A DNA stretch of 64,000 nucleotides from Sulfitobacter albidus (GTDB taxonomy: Bacteria; Pseudomonadota; Alphaproteobacteria; Rhodobacterales; Rhodobacteraceae): positions 2,600,501-2,664,500 of the forward strand of contig NZ_CP073581.1 in assembly GCF_018200035.1 (NCBI RefSeq). Direction: 5' to 3'. How positions within the stretch are numbered: position 1 is the first letter of the stretch; each line of letters starts with the position of its first letter. The notes under the pieces were generated by a model. The model was not told where the DNA came from, ran no database searches, and saw nothing but the letters and a program-made list of their open reading frames with translations. Below, piece after piece: positions 18,362 through 27,611 of the stretch. The position numbers and the translations under genes are program-made.

Positions 18362-18955
18362 ATGAGCAGCACCCGCGACATCGATGCGCTGATCGAGCTG
18401 ATGGCGAAACTGCCCGGCCTCGGCCCCCGCTCGGCCCGGCGCGCGGTGCTGCATCTCATCCGCAAACGCGCGCTGCTGCTCAGCCCGCTGGCCGACACCA
18501 TGCAGCAGGTCGCGGCGACCGCGCGCGAATGTCTGAATTGCGGCAACGTCGGCACCGCCGACATCTGCGACATCTGCGACAGCGAAAAACGCGCCACGGG
18601 GGAGCTTTGCGTGGTCGAGGATGTGGCCGATCTCTGGGCGATGGAACGCTCGGGCGTGTTCAAGGGGCGCTATCATGTGCTCGGCGGCACGCTTTCGGCG
18701 CTGGACGCCATCGGCCCGCAGGAATTGCGCATCCCCAAGCTGCTGAACCGGGTCGAAAGCGAGGGTGTGACCGAGGTCATTCTCGCCCTCAATGCCACTA
18801 TCGACGGGCAAACCACGGCGCATTACATCGCCGACCAGCTGGAGGGACGCGTGCGCCTGACGTCGCTGGCGCAGGGCGTGCCCATCGGCGGCGAGCTTGA
18901 CTACCTCGACGATGGCACGATCAGCGCGGCGATGCGCGCCCGCAAGACGCTGTAG
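18362..18955 (+). CDS. recR: Recombination mediator protein RecR
   Basis: 197 residues, standard length. An N-terminal helix-hairpin-helix ([14 protein letters not shown]), a C4 zinc finger (C57, C60, C69, C72) and a Toprim domain ([15 protein letters not shown] ... [16 protein letters not shown]) appear in the expected order. With RecO (and RecF) it loads RecA onto single-stranded gaps in daughter-strand repair. Confidence 0.96.
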   Translation: MSSTRDIDALIELMAKLPGLGPRSARRAVLHLIRKRALLLSPLADTMQQVAATARECLNCGNVGTADICDICDSEKRATGELCVVEDVADLWAMERSGVFKGRYHVLGGTLSALDAIGPQELRIPKLLNRVESEGVTEVILALNATIDGQTTAHYIADQLEGRVRLTSLAQGVPIGGELDYLDDGTISAAMRARKTL

Positions 18956-19002
18956 CCGATTTTTTCGAAAAAATCGGACCGGAATTTTCAAAAATTCCGG
19001 TC
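18956..19002. repeat. Paired AT-stemmed hairpins after recR
   Basis: Two abutting perfect hairpins: ccgatttttt/aaaaaatcgg (18956-18977) and gaccggaatttt/aaaattccggtc (18977-19002). They begin right at the recR stop and lie between convergent recR and the decarboxylase gene. Same design as 10553-10600, 39266-39309 and 44483-44528. Likely bidirectional terminator. Confidence 0.6.
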
Positions 19003-19029
19003 CCCTATGCTAGCCGCGAGACTCAAAAT

Positions 19030-19060
19030 GGGCCGCCCGTTCCTCCCAGACGGACGGCCC
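19030..19060 (-). terminator. Terminator of the decarboxylase gene
   Basis: On the minus strand a GC-rich stem (gggccgtccgt with acgggcggccc) is followed by ATTTTG. It lies 25 bases after the stop codon of the minus-strand decarboxylase gene. Confidence 0.6.
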
Positions 19061-19084
19061 CTCCGACCGCGACGCAAGTCCCTC

Positions 19085-20257
19085 TCAGAGGACGACCACA
19101 TCCAGCGGTGGAAACCCGTTGAACCCCACGGAACTATACGCACTCGTATAGGCTCCGCAGTTGCGGATCAAGACCCGGTCACCGTCGCGCAGCGCCAGCG
19201 GCAGCTGCACAGGCACCCGCTCGTACAGGATGTCGGCGCTGTCACAGCTGGGGCCTGCCATCACGCAAGGGCCGGTGGGGCCACCATCGTGCGGCGTGGT
19301 GATGCGGTAGCGGATCGCCTCGCCCTCGGTCTCGGCCAGCCCCGAAAAGCGACCGATATCCAGATACACCCAGCGGTGCAGATCGTCCTCGGCCTTGCGG
19401 CTCACCAGCATCACTTCCGCCACGATGTGACCGGCATCGGCCACCAGCCCGCGACCGGGCTCCGCCATGACCTGCGGCACGTCGCCGAAGCGCGCGGCAA
19501 TCGCCGCCATCACCGCCGCCGCATAGGCGCGGGGCGCCTGCACGGGCTGGCCATAGAACGCCGGAAACCCGCCGCCGATGTTGAGCAGTTGCAGATCGTG
19601 TCCCGCCGCGCGCGCCGCGTGCCACAGCTCCGCCACATCGTCCAGCACCGGGTTCCAGAACGCCGCCTCGCGGGTTTGCGAGCCGACGTGGAACGACAGG
19701 CCGTAGGGCACCAGACCCACCGCAACCGCGTGATCCAGCAGATCCGGCAGCGACGAGGGCGCGCAACCGAATTTGCGCGACAGCGGCCAGTCGGCCAGTG
19801 AATTCTCGACGATCACCCGCAGATACACCCGCGCACCCGGCGCGTGGCGCGCGATCTTGTCCAGCTCGCCCACGCTGTCAGCGGCAAACAGGCGCACGCC
19901 CACACCGTAGGCGAACGCGATGTCCGATCCGCGTTTGATGGTGTTACCGAAGGAGATCTTCGCCACCGGCGCGCCCTGGCTCAGGCACAGCTCAATCTCC
20001 CCGCGCGATGCGCAGTCAAAGCCGGAACCACGCCGCACCAGCGCCCGGATGATCTGCGGCTCGGGGTTCGCCTTGACCGCGTAGTGGATGAACGCACGCC
20101 CCAGACCGGCCGCCAGCGCGTCGTAGTTCTGCACAACCCGCGCACGATCCACGACCAGCGTGGGACGGTCGAAATCATTGGCCGCAATATAGGCAGTCGC
20201 GGCATCGGCGAAAACGGGACGGGCAGCGCCGAGGGCGCCGGTGAGGGGTGCGTTCAT
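19085..20257 (-). CDS. Ornithine (or lysine/ornithine) decarboxylase, PLP fold-type III
   Basis: 390 residues from the ATG at 20257, chosen for its Shine-Dalgarno (ggaga). The open frame to 20308 is less likely. Eukaryotic-like group IV decarboxylase with an alanine-racemase-fold barrel: PLP lysine K62 in HYAVKANPEP, HVGSQ, the glycine loop GGGFP, EPGR, and the catalytic CDSAD (Cys338-Asp339) followed by GAYTSA. It decarboxylates ornithine to putrescine, the start of polyamine synthesis. Ornithine versus lysine preference cannot be read from sequence alone. A 250-base structured leader precedes it. Confidence 0.88.
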   Translation of the reverse strand: MNAPLTGALGAARPVFADAATAYIAANDFDRPTLVVDRARVVQNYDALAAGLGRAFIHYAVKANPEPQIIRALVRRGSGFDCASRGEIELCLSQGAPVAKISFGNTIKRGSDIAFAYGVGVRLFAADSVGELDKIARHAPGARVYLRVIVENSLADWPLSRKFGCAPSSLPDLLDHAVAVGLVPYGLSFHVGSQTREAAFWNPVLDDVAELWHAARAAGHDLQLLNIGGGFPAFYGQPVQAPRAYAAAVMAAIAARFGDVPQVMAEPGRGLVADAGHIVAEVMLVSRKAEDDLHRWVYLDIGRFSGLAETEGEAIRYRITTPHDGGPTGPCVMAGPSCDSADILYERVPVQLPLALRDGDRVLIRNCGAYTSAYSSVGFNGFPPLDVVVL

Positions 20258-20507
20258 GGTCATCTCCAAAGAGCAGAATGGGCGTCGTTGCCCAGAAAGT
20301 CGTTTCAAGAGACGTTACCGTCGCTGCATAAACGCGGGGGTCAGTAGGGCCTTCCGAGCAGGGAAAGGCCGACCGGCCAGAGGCGCGTGCGTTGGCGTCT
20401 GTGATCGGCGATTTACGCCTTTTTCAAAACCGCGCAAGTTGTGGAAATTCACCGCTTGATGATTTTTCCGCCACGGCCAAAAACTGCGTCCGAAAAAGCA
20501 CAGCCAC
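20258..20507 (-). promoter_or_regulatory. Structured leader upstream of ornithine decarboxylase, speF-type candidate
   Basis: This 250-base stretch without an annotated gene lies between the endonuclease-family gene and the decarboxylase. On the minus strand it forms a strong hairpin (ggcctttcc ... ggaaggcc, 20348-20370), preceded by a competing ggcc-gacc-ggcc stem (20367-20378). The same strand carries an open frame ending in a stop about 58 bases before the decarboxylase ATG, with an Arg/Pro-rich end (RPFPARKALLTP). Alphaproteobacterial ornithine decarboxylase genes are known to carry a conserved 'speF' leader RNA; membership here is inferred from position, not confirmed. Confidence 0.4.
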
Positions 20508-21602
20508 TCACTCGGCTTTCTCTTCCCAGTCGTCCCCGATGGGCCGGCGGTCACGGTCGCGCTCCTCGCGGATCATCTCGACGGCTTCCGCTGTCTCATC
20601 GGGGCAAGCTTCTTCCAGCTGATCGACCCGCTGCGGCGCGTGGCCCAGCGCCAGCGCGAACAGCAGCGGAAAGTGGTCCGATCCGATCTTGGGCAGGCGT
20701 TGCATGGTCAGCAGCTGGAACAGCGGATCGTGAAACAGATGATCCAGCGGCCAGCGCGCCCACCAATGAAACGCGTTGAACGTGTTGTAGAATCCGCGCC
20801 CCACACGCGGATCGGCCAGACCCGACAGGCGCTGGAACCGCCGCGTCGTCGTCGACCAGGCCACATCGTTCAAATCCCCCGTGACGATACAAGGCAGCGG
20901 GTCCTGCGCCACCTGCATACCCGTCAGCGCGATCTCTCCGTCGCGACCCTTGGTGTCATGGAAGGCCACCGGCGGCTCGGGGTGCAGCACGTAGAGCCGG
21001 ACCAGCGCGCCCGACCGCAGCGTCACCGTGCAGCGAATCGACGGCACACCGTCGGTCAGCAGGCAGCGCGTCTCGACCTCGCCCAGCGTCAGACGCGAAA
21101 ACACCTGCATGCCATAGCCGTTGTCCTGTGGCAGATCGATCCGGTGGGGGTAATCATCGGCCAGCGCCTCGCTCAGCGCCGCGCACCACGGCTGATCCGT
21201 CTCGATCGCGATCAGCAGGTCGGGCGAAACCCTCTGCGTCAGATGAATGAGCCGGGGGTAATCGCGATTGGACATCTTCACATTGGCTGTCAGCACGCTG
21301 ATGTGGCGCCGGTTGTCGGCCTGCAGCGCGTCGTCCGCGCGCACCGACTGGCGGCGCCAAAGCGGTGTGAACTTGGCGATATAGATTGACTGAAGGCACA
21401 TGCAGCCGCCGAAGACGGCAGTCACCCACACCGGCGCCCCCGCCCAGAGCGCCGCCACAAGCAAGAACAGACACAGCCAGAAAATCTGCTGGCGCGGGAA
21501 GGCAAGCCCGCGGATCGCGCCATGGGGCACCTTGATCAAGGGCAGCAGGCTGACGGTTGCCGTAAGCACCGCCAGCCCGCGCAGGATCCACTCCACGATC
21601 AC
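20508..21602 (-). CDS. Membrane-anchored endonuclease/exonuclease/phosphatase-family protein
   Basis: 364 residues. Three hydrophobic N-terminal segments (about 2-22, 36-54 and 58-75) precede an EEP-fold domain. The EEP motifs are visible: LTANVKMSNRDYPR, AIETD (catalytic Glu), VTGDLND, and the closing GSDHFPLLFAL (Asp-His pair). Such anchored EEP proteins are common in proteobacteria; the substrate (nucleic acid, phospholipid or phosphoester) is unknown. The neighbouring gene trcR ends upstream on the same strand, 12 bases away. Confidence 0.83.
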   Translation of the reverse strand: MIVEWILRGLAVLTATVSLLPLIKVPHGAIRGLAFPRQQIFWLCLFLLVAALWAGAPVWVTAVFGGCMCLQSIYIAKFTPLWRRQSVRADDALQADNRRHISVLTANVKMSNRDYPRLIHLTQRVSPDLLIAIETDQPWCAALSEALADDYPHRIDLPQDNGYGMQVFSRLTLGEVETRCLLTDGVPSIRCTVTLRSGALVRLYVLHPEPPVAFHDTKGRDGEIALTGMQVAQDPLPCIVTGDLNDVAWSTTTRRFQRLSGLADPRVGRGFYNTFNAFHWWARWPLDHLFHDPLFQLLTMQRLPKIGSDHFPLLFALALGHAPQRVDQLEEACPDETAEAVEMIREERDRDRRPIGDDWEEKAE

Positions 21603-21614
21603 GCCGCCGCGCGC

Positions 21615-22379
21615 TTAGTCGCGGGAGGAGTCGTCGTCGTCCCCGCCGCCTGCGGGCTGCTTGAAAAAGCTCTCCGCGTCGGCGTAGTCGCTGTCGCTCT
21701 TCTCGTCCTCGTCATCGCTGTCTTCACCGGACAGTGTGAACGTCTCCAGCCCTTCGATCTGGCTGGGGATCTTGGGTTCGGGATCCATGCCGAGGCTTTG
21801 CTCGGTGCTGACCAGCTTGCGGCGCTCGTCGTCTGTCATCACCTCGCCTGCGGCGGCCTTCTTGGCGGCGGCCTTTTGCACGGCGGCGTCCAGTTCAGAC
21901 TGTTTGCACAGGCCAAGGGCCACGGGATCGATCGGCTGGATGTTCGAGATGTTCCAATGCGTGCGCTCGCGGATCGCCTGAATCGTCGGCTTGGTCGTGC
22001 CGACCAGCTTGCTGATCTGCGCATCCGCCAGCTCGGGGTGGAATTTCACCAGCCACAGGATCGACGCGGGCCGGTCCTGACGTTTGCTCAGCGGGGTATA
22101 GCGTGGCCCGCGCCGGGTATCCTCGCCCTCGGCGGCCTTGTTCGGCTTGACCTTCAGCTTGACCATCGGATCGGCCTCTGCGGCATCGATCTGCGCCTGC
22201 TCCAGCTGGTTGTTGGCAATCGGATCAAATCCCTTCACACCCATCGCCACGTCACCGTCGGCGATGCCCTGAATTTCCAGCTCGTGCATGTCGGTGAAAT
22301 CCGCGATCTGCTTGAAGCTCAGCGTGGTGTTGTCCACCAGCCAGACGGCGGTGGCCTTGGGGTGCAGCAGTTTGGCCAT
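21615..22379 (-). CDS. trcR: Cell-cycle transcriptional regulator TrcR (DUF1013)
   Basis: 254 residues. The DUF1013 core is unmistakable: it opens MAKLLHPKATAVWLVDNT, then LSFKQIADFTDMHELEIQGI, and later 'DRPASILWLVKFHPELADAQISKLVGTTKPTIQAI', which reads like helix-turn-helix segments. An Ala/Lys-rich stretch and a strongly acidic C-terminal tail (from about 215) follow. The family is restricted to alphaproteobacteria and is annotated as the cell-cycle regulator TrcR. Divergent from the RNase T2 gene. Confidence 0.92.
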   Translation of the reverse strand: MAKLLHPKATAVWLVDNTTLSFKQIADFTDMHELEIQGIADGDVAMGVKGFDPIANNQLEQAQIDAAEADPMVKLKVKPNKAAEGEDTRRGPRYTPLSKRQDRPASILWLVKFHPELADAQISKLVGTTKPTIQAIRERTHWNISNIQPIDPVALGLCKQSELDAAVQKAAAKKAAAGEVMTDDERRKLVSTEQSLGMDPEPKIPSQIEGLETFTLSGEDSDDEDEKSDSDYADAESFFKQPAGGGDDDDSSRD

Positions 22380-22510
22380 GTGATCTCTCCATTCTAGGCA
22401 AGGCTTCCCCGTCGCCTGAAACAGGCTGTCCCGGGGGCCGGAACCGTTTCCATTTGGGGGGAACTTGTGCAGTATATAACGAGCCGTCCGAGATAAGGAA
22501 AGACCCCTTC

Positions 22511-23149
22511 ATGCGCCGCCTTGCCGCCCTTTTTGCCCTGATCCTCGCCACCCCCGCCGCCCACGCCGAGGGCGAGCGCGCGGGCGAATTCGACTATTTC
22601 GTCATGGCACTCAGCTGGTCGGCAAACTGGTGCGCGCTGGAAGGGGATGCGCGCAATTCCCCGCAGTGCGACGCGTCTGAGGATCACGGCTGGATCCTGC
22701 ACGGGCTGTGGCCGCAGTTCCACCGCGGCTACCCGTCGTACTGCCAGACGGCCAAACGCGCGCCTTCGCGCGGGATGACCGCGCAGATGAGCGATATCAT
22801 GGGAACGTCGGGGCTGGCGTGGCATCAGTGGAAGAAACACGGCACCTGCACCGATCTTGAGGCCGCCGACTACTACGCCCTGTCGCGCGCGGCCTACGCC
22901 CGCGTCACCCGCCCACCGATCTTTCGCCAGATCGACGAAACCCTGCGCCTGCCCGCCCGCGTGGTCGAGGAAGCGTTCCTCGAGGCCAATCCCGATTTCA
23001 CCGCCGACAGCGTGACGATCACCTGCCGCCAGGGCTATATCCAGGAGGCCCGCATCTGCCTGTCGCTCGACCTTGAGCCCGTGCCCTGCGGCGCCGATGT
23101 GATCCGCGACTGCACGCTCGACGGGGCGCTGTTCACGCCGATGCGGTAG
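22511..23149 (+). CDS. Secreted ribonuclease T2 family protein
   Basis: 212 residues from the ATG at 22511 (aaggaaag about 10 bases upstream), giving a clean signal peptide (MRRLAALFALILATPAAHA). Conserved active-site segment I is HGLWPQ (His64). Segment II is WHQWKKHGTC (His110). The Glu normally found before the second Trp of segment II (H-E-W-x-K-H-G) is Gln here. Cysteines suit disulfides of the exported fold. It would cleave RNA in the periplasm or outside the cell for phosphate and nucleoside scavenging. Confidence 0.88.
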   Translation: MRRLAALFALILATPAAHAEGERAGEFDYFVMALSWSANWCALEGDARNSPQCDASEDHGWILHGLWPQFHRGYPSYCQTAKRAPSRGMTAQMSDIMGTSGLAWHQWKKHGTCTDLEAADYYALSRAAYARVTRPPIFRQIDETLRLPARVVEEAFLEANPDFTADSVTITCRQGYIQEARICLSLDLEPVPCGADVIRDCTLDGALFTPMR

Positions 23150-23175
23150 GGTCCAGCCCGGCGCATCGTCGCGCG

Positions 23176-24161
23176 CTAACCGCCGACGTTCAGCACGATC
23201 TTCCCGATGTGCCCGCTGCTTTCCATGCGGGCGTGCGCGTCCTTGGCGTCCGCCAGCGCGAATTCGCTGTCCATCACCGGCGCCACCCGTCCCGAGGCCA
23301 GCAGCGGCCAGACCGCCTCGCGCAGCTCGGTTGCAATGGCGGCTTTGGCCTGATCGGACTGCGGGCGCAGGGTCGAGCCGGTGATCGTCAGCCGCCGCGT
23401 CATCAGCGGGGCAAAGTTGATTTCGGCCTTTGGCCCGCCCAGAAACGCGATCTGCACCAGCCGCCCGTCCAGATCCAGCGCCTTGAGGTTGCGGGCAATA
23501 TAGTCGCCGCCAACCATGTCGAGAATCAGATCGGCGCCGCCCGCCTCTTTCATCACCGCGACAAAATCCTCCTCGCGGTAGTTGATCGCCCGTGCCGCGC
23601 CCAGATTGGTGCAGGCCGCGCATTTCTCTGCCGATCCTGCGGTCGCGAACACCCGTGCGCCAAAGGCGTGCGCCAGCTGGATCGCCGTCGTGCCGATCCC
23701 GCTGGATCCTCCGTGCACGAGGAACCGCTCCCCAGCCTGCAATCGCCCACGCATGAACACGTTTGACCACACGGTAAAGAACGTCTCCGGCAGGCAGGCC
23801 GCCTCTTTCAAACCCATGCCCGCCGGGACGGGAAGGCAGTGGGCGGCGGGCGTGGCCACGTATTCGGCGTAGCCGCCGCCGGGCAGCAGCGCGCAGACCT
23901 CATCGCCCAGCGCCAGCCCGGCCACGCCCGCGCCAATTGCCACCACCTCGCCCGCCGCTTCCAGTCCGGGCAGATCGCTCGCACCGGGGGCGGGTTGTAG
24001 GCGCCCGCGCGCTGCAACGCGTCGGGGCGGTTGACGCCGGCATAGGCCACCTTGATCACCACCTGTCCCGGCGCGGGCTGCGGCACCGGGCGTTCGGTCA
24101 CCTGCAGCACATCGGGGCCACCGGGGGCGGAAATTTCAACGGCGCGCATCGTCTGGGTCAT
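23176..24161 (-). CDS. NAD(P)H-quinone oxidoreductase (zinc-independent MDR family), frame-disrupted
   Basis: Medium-chain dehydrogenase/reductase of the quinone oxidoreductase type. The N-terminal part (MTQTMRAVEISAPGGPDVLQ ... AGVNRPDALQRAGAYNPPP) is read from the ATG at 24161 behind aagga. The rest (from VVAIGAGVAGLALGDEVCALL, with cofactor motif GGSSGIGTTAIQLA) is in another frame. Adding one base in the G5 run at 23986-23990 joins them as YNPPPGASDLPGLE, matching the family, for 328 residues in total. Likely an assembly error or a recent single-base deletion. It would reduce quinones with NADPH in the cytoplasm. Confidence 0.85.
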
Positions 24162-24267
24162 GGGGGCGGTCCTTTGCATTCGGTTTGCGCCAGCATAGGC
24201 CAGCGGAAGGCGATGCGCGAGACCCCGGATCTGGCCCCGCTTTGCCCGACCTGTTAAAGCGGTCGCC

Positions 24268-25385
24268 ATGCGCTTCACCCTGCATCCTCAGGCCCGCGTG
24301 CCCGGCATCACGCCCCGGCCCGGTCCACGCCACATCCCGGCGACGCCGACGCCCGCCGCCCTGGCGCAGTTGATGGGCGCGCTGGAGGCCCGCTCGCCGT
24401 TTTGCGTCGCCCCCACCGCCCCGCCGGGCCTTGAGACGCTGGCCGACGGGCAGTTCGCCACCCTCACCGGCGGTACCTCCGCCGCGCCCAAAGTCATTCT
24501 GCGCCGCGACGCCAGCTGGACCGCCAGTTTTGCCGTGCACGCCGAGATCTTTGACCTTGGCCCTGCCGATACCGTCGCCATTCTCGGCACGCTGGATCAC
24601 TCGCTGGCGCTTTACGCGGCGGTCGAGGCGCTGAACCTTGGTGCTGCGCTGCTGCCGCTCAGCGGGCGCGCCCATGCGGATCTGGCGCGGGCCAGCGTGC
24701 TCTATGCCACGCCCACGCAGCTGCGCCTGCTGGGCGACGCACCGCCCTGCCCGCGCCTGCGCCTGCTGTTGTGCGGGGCGGCACGCTTGACGCCCCCACC
24801 CGCGCCGCCGCCCGCACGCTCTTTCCCAATGCCGCGATCCACGTGTTCTACGGCGCGGCAGAGACCAGCTTTATCACCCTCACCGACGCCGACACCCCCG
24901 ACGGCTCCGTCGGCAAGCCCTATCCGGGGGTCAAGATTCGCCTCACCGATGGCACCATCGCCACCCGCAGCCCCTATGCCTTTAACGGCTATCTCGGCGC
25001 GGGCAGCCCGCACACCCGCCGGGACGGCGATTGGCTGACTTTGGGCGAGCGCGGCTGGCAGGACGCCGACGGCAACCTCTATCTGCAGGGCCGCGCGGGG
25101 CGGATGATTACCGTGGCCGATCGCAACATCTTCCTCGATGCGGTCACCGACACGCTCGCGCCGCTGGCCCACCCGCGCCACCTTGCCGTGATCGCCCGTC
25201 CCGATCCGCTGCGCGGCGCACGGGCCTCGGTGGTTGTCAGCGGTCCGCCCGATGCCACCCTCGGCGCCACGCTCGCGGATGCCTGCGCGCACGCGTTCGG
25301 TCTGCGCGCCGCCGTCACCTTCCACCCCGATTTCCCGCTGCGCCCCTCGGGCAAACCCGACCTCGCCGCGCTTGAGGCGCCATGA
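24268..25385 (+). CDS. Short AMP-binding acyl-CoA synthetase, frame-disrupted
   Basis: ANL-superfamily ligase of 372 residues once one G is added to the G4 run at 24775-24778; without it the first frame loses the motifs after LLLCG. Motifs in order: TLTGGTSAAPK (phosphate loop), YGAAETSF, DWLTLGERG, RAGRMI and PLRPSGKPD. It is much shorter than usual (about 500) because the N-terminal subdomain is reduced. Its stop overlaps the thiolase start by 4 bases. Together with the convergent biotin transporter it resembles B. subtilis yhfT. The acyl substrate is unknown; a role in pimelate or fatty-acid activation is inference. Confidence 0.8.
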
Positions 25386-26461
25386 CCGCGCGCCTCGCCT
25401 CCGCCCGCCGCACGGCGGTGGCCCCGCGCGGCGGTGCCTTTGCCGCGCTGTCGCTCGACCAGCTGGGCGCGCCGGTGCTGCGGGCCGCCCTCGCCGACGC
25501 GGGGCTCGCGCCGGGGGATGTGGATGAGGTGATCGTGTCCAACGCGCTCGGCGGTGGCGGCAATCCGGCGCGGCTGGTGGCCTTGGCTGCGGGCCTGCCG
25601 GAGCGTGTCGCGGGGCTCAGCATCGACAGGCAGTGCGCGGGCGGGCTGGACGCGCTCCTGCTGGCGCGGCAAATGGTGCTGGCGGGCGACGCGCGGGTGG
25701 TCGTGGCGGGCGGTGTTGAAAGCTATTCCCGCCGTCCCCAGCGGTTGCGCACTTTTGCCGACGACAGCCCGCCCGTGCCCTACGACCAACCCCCGTTCAC
25801 CCCCTGGCCCGACCGCGATCCCGACATGACCGAGGCCGCCGAGGCGCTCGCACGGCACGCAATGATCGACCGCGCCGCACAGGACGCCTGGGCCGTGCAC
25901 AGCCACGCAACCGCCGCGACCCTGCCGCGCGCCGAGATCGTGCCGCTGGCCGGTCTCGACCGCGATCCCTTCACCCGCGCACTCAGCCAGCGCACCGCCG
26001 CGCGCGCCCCCGTCCTGACCGGCAGCATCACCGCCGCCAACACCGCCGTTGCCGCCGATGCCGCCGCCTTTTGCGTGGTCGTGGCCGAAGATCTGGCCCC
26101 GCAAGCGCCCCGCATCCTTGGCGGTGCGAGCAGGGGCGATACGCCGATGCTGCCCGGTCTTGCGCCCATCGCCGCCACCCGCGCGGCCCTGACCGCCTGC
26201 ACCCTGCGCATCACCGACATCGACATCGCCGAGGTGATGGAGGCCTACGCCGTGCAGGCCATCGCCTGCGTGCAGGGTCTGGGCCTTGATCCCGCAGGGG
26301 TGAACCGCCACGGCGGGGCGCTCGCACGCGGGCATCCCATCGGCGCCTCGGGGGCGATCAATGCCGTGCGGCTGTTTCACGATCTGGCGCCGGGGCAGAC
26401 CGGTCTTGCCACCATCGCGGCGGCGGGCGGCATCGCGACGTCGCTGATCCTACGCGCGTGA
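25382..26461 (+). CDS. Thiolase-family acetyltransferase
   Basis: 359 residues. The nucleophilic cysteine lies in DRQCAGGLDA (about residue 84) and the catalytic histidine in GGALARGHPIGASG. The C-terminal motif that normally carries the second catalytic Cys (xCxGGGxG) reads TIAAAGGIAT here, so that Cys is an Ala. Translationally coupled to the acyl-CoA ligase by a 4-base overlap. It ends 12 bases into convergent bioY. It may catalyse condensation or cleavage of acyl-CoAs related to biotin precursors, by analogy with yhfS; activity without the second Cys is uncertain. Confidence 0.85.
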   Translation: MTARLASARRTAVAPRGGAFAALSLDQLGAPVLRAALADAGLAPGDVDEVIVSNALGGGGNPARLVALAAGLPERVAGLSIDRQCAGGLDALLLARQMVLAGDARVVVAGGVESYSRRPQRLRTFADDSPPVPYDQPPFTPWPDRDPDMTEAAEALARHAMIDRAAQDAWAVHSHATAATLPRAEIVPLAGLDRDPFTRALSQRTAARAPVLTGSITAANTAVAADAAAFCVVVAEDLAPQAPRILGGASRGDTPMLPGLAPIAATRAALTACTLRITDIDIAEVMEAYAVQAIACVQGLGLDPAGVNRHGGALARGHPIGASGAINAVRLFHDLAPGQTGLATIAAAGGIATSLILRA

Positions 26462-26994
26462 CGGCACGCTCAGCGGTCGCGCGCGGTAAAGCGCGGCGGT
26501 AATCACCCCCGCCAGGACCGCCTTGATCGCGTCGCCGGGCAAAAACGCCGTGACCAGCAGCGCGGCCTCGACCCAGCTCCGCTCCAGCACGATCGACAGC
26601 CCGGTGATCCCCAGCGCATACAGCACGATGATCCCCCCACGACCGCACCGATCCCCGCGGCCCAGCCGACAGCCATGCCCGACAGCCGCTCCGTCACCCA
26701 GCCGGTGACAAACGCCGCCACCGGAAAGCCCACAAGGAACCCGACGGTCGGCGAGGTAAACAGCCCCAGCCCCCCGCGCCCGCCTGCGAGCAACGGCAGG
26801 CCCGCCGCCACGAGCCCCACGAACAACAGCGCCGCATAGCCCCCCCGCCGCGCGCCCAGAACCGTGCCGCACAGCATCACCCCAAGGCTCTGCGCCGTGA
26901 TCGGCACGCCAAAGGCCAGCGTCAGCTGCGGGATTAGCCCCAACGCTGCGATCAGCGCCGCAAAAAGGGCAATCTGTGTGAGGGTCCGTTCCAT
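26450..26994 (-). CDS. bioY: Biotin ECF transporter S component BioY, frame-disrupted
   Basis: Substrate-capture protein of the biotin importer with about six membrane helices. The first frame carries MERTLTQIALFAALIAALGL ... PITAQSLGVMLCGTVLGARRGG and the Gly-rich loop GLPLLAGGRGGLGLFTSPTVGFLVGF cut here into pieces, all BioY hallmarks. It is derailed after GIGAVVGG. The C-terminal helices (IIVLYALGITGLSIVL ... FLPGDAIKAVLAGVI) are in another frame. One extra base in the C6 run at 26633-26638 restores 181 residues, the family length. Third gene of bioM-bioN-bioY, 17 bases after bioN. Confidence 0.88.
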
Positions 26995-27011
26995 GATCAG
27001 TCCTATCTTCT

Positions 27012-27611
27012 TCAGTCCGCGCCACCGCGCGCGCGCAGCGCCTCGGCCACATCATCGGCATCGTCCAGCGCCCGCACCATCAGCGGCACGATGATCCGCC
27101 AGCCCGGTCGGCGGCGCGACCGCGCGCGCCAGCCTTCGGCCAACGTCGCTCCGTGCTGCGCCATGACGGGGGTAAAGCGGATCACCATCACGACCGCAAG
27201 CTCTACCGCACGCGTGTTGACGCCAAGGCGCGCCAGCGGCGCCAGCCCGCGCGCCAGCAGCGCCCGCATCTCGGTCAGCGAGGTGGTCATCGTCACCAGA
27301 TTGGCCAGCGCCACCGCCGCCCCCATGCGCAGCACAATCGCCAGCCCGCCGGGCAGATCGCCGGTCAGCCCGTGCCACGCCAGCACCAGCGCCACGAACG
27401 GCCACAGCGGGCGCAGCCGCGCGGCCCCGTGGCGCAGAAACACACGCCCCGGCACAGCATACAGCGCCGCCACCCCCGCCGCCGCCAGTGCCAGCACCCA
27501 AGGGTCCTTCACCGCAAACAACGCAATCGTCGCCACACACAGCGCCAACAGCTTGGCCCCCGCAGGCCAGTCGTGCGCCCGCGTTCTAACCGGAGAGGTG
27601 AGTGAGATCAT
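27012..27611 (-). CDS. bioN: Biotin ECF transporter transmembrane subunit BioN (EcfT)
   Basis: 199 residues with about five hydrophobic segments. The EcfT coupling motifs appear near the C-terminus as EGWRARSRRRPG and ALDDADDVAEALRARGG, matching the two Ala-Arg-Gly-type helices that contact the ATPase. It overlaps the end of bioM by 26 bases and precedes bioY, so it is the membrane coupling subunit of this biotin importer. Confidence 0.88.
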   Translation of the reverse strand: MISLTSPVRTRAHDWPAGAKLLALCVATIALFAVKDPWVLALAAAGVAALYAVPGRVFLRHGAARLRPLWPFVALVLAWHGLTGDLPGGLAIVLRMGAAVALANLVTMTTSLTEMRALLARGLAPLARLGVNTRAVELAVVMVIRFTPVMAQHGATLAEGWRARSRRRPGWRIIVPLMVRALDDADDVAEALRARGGAD

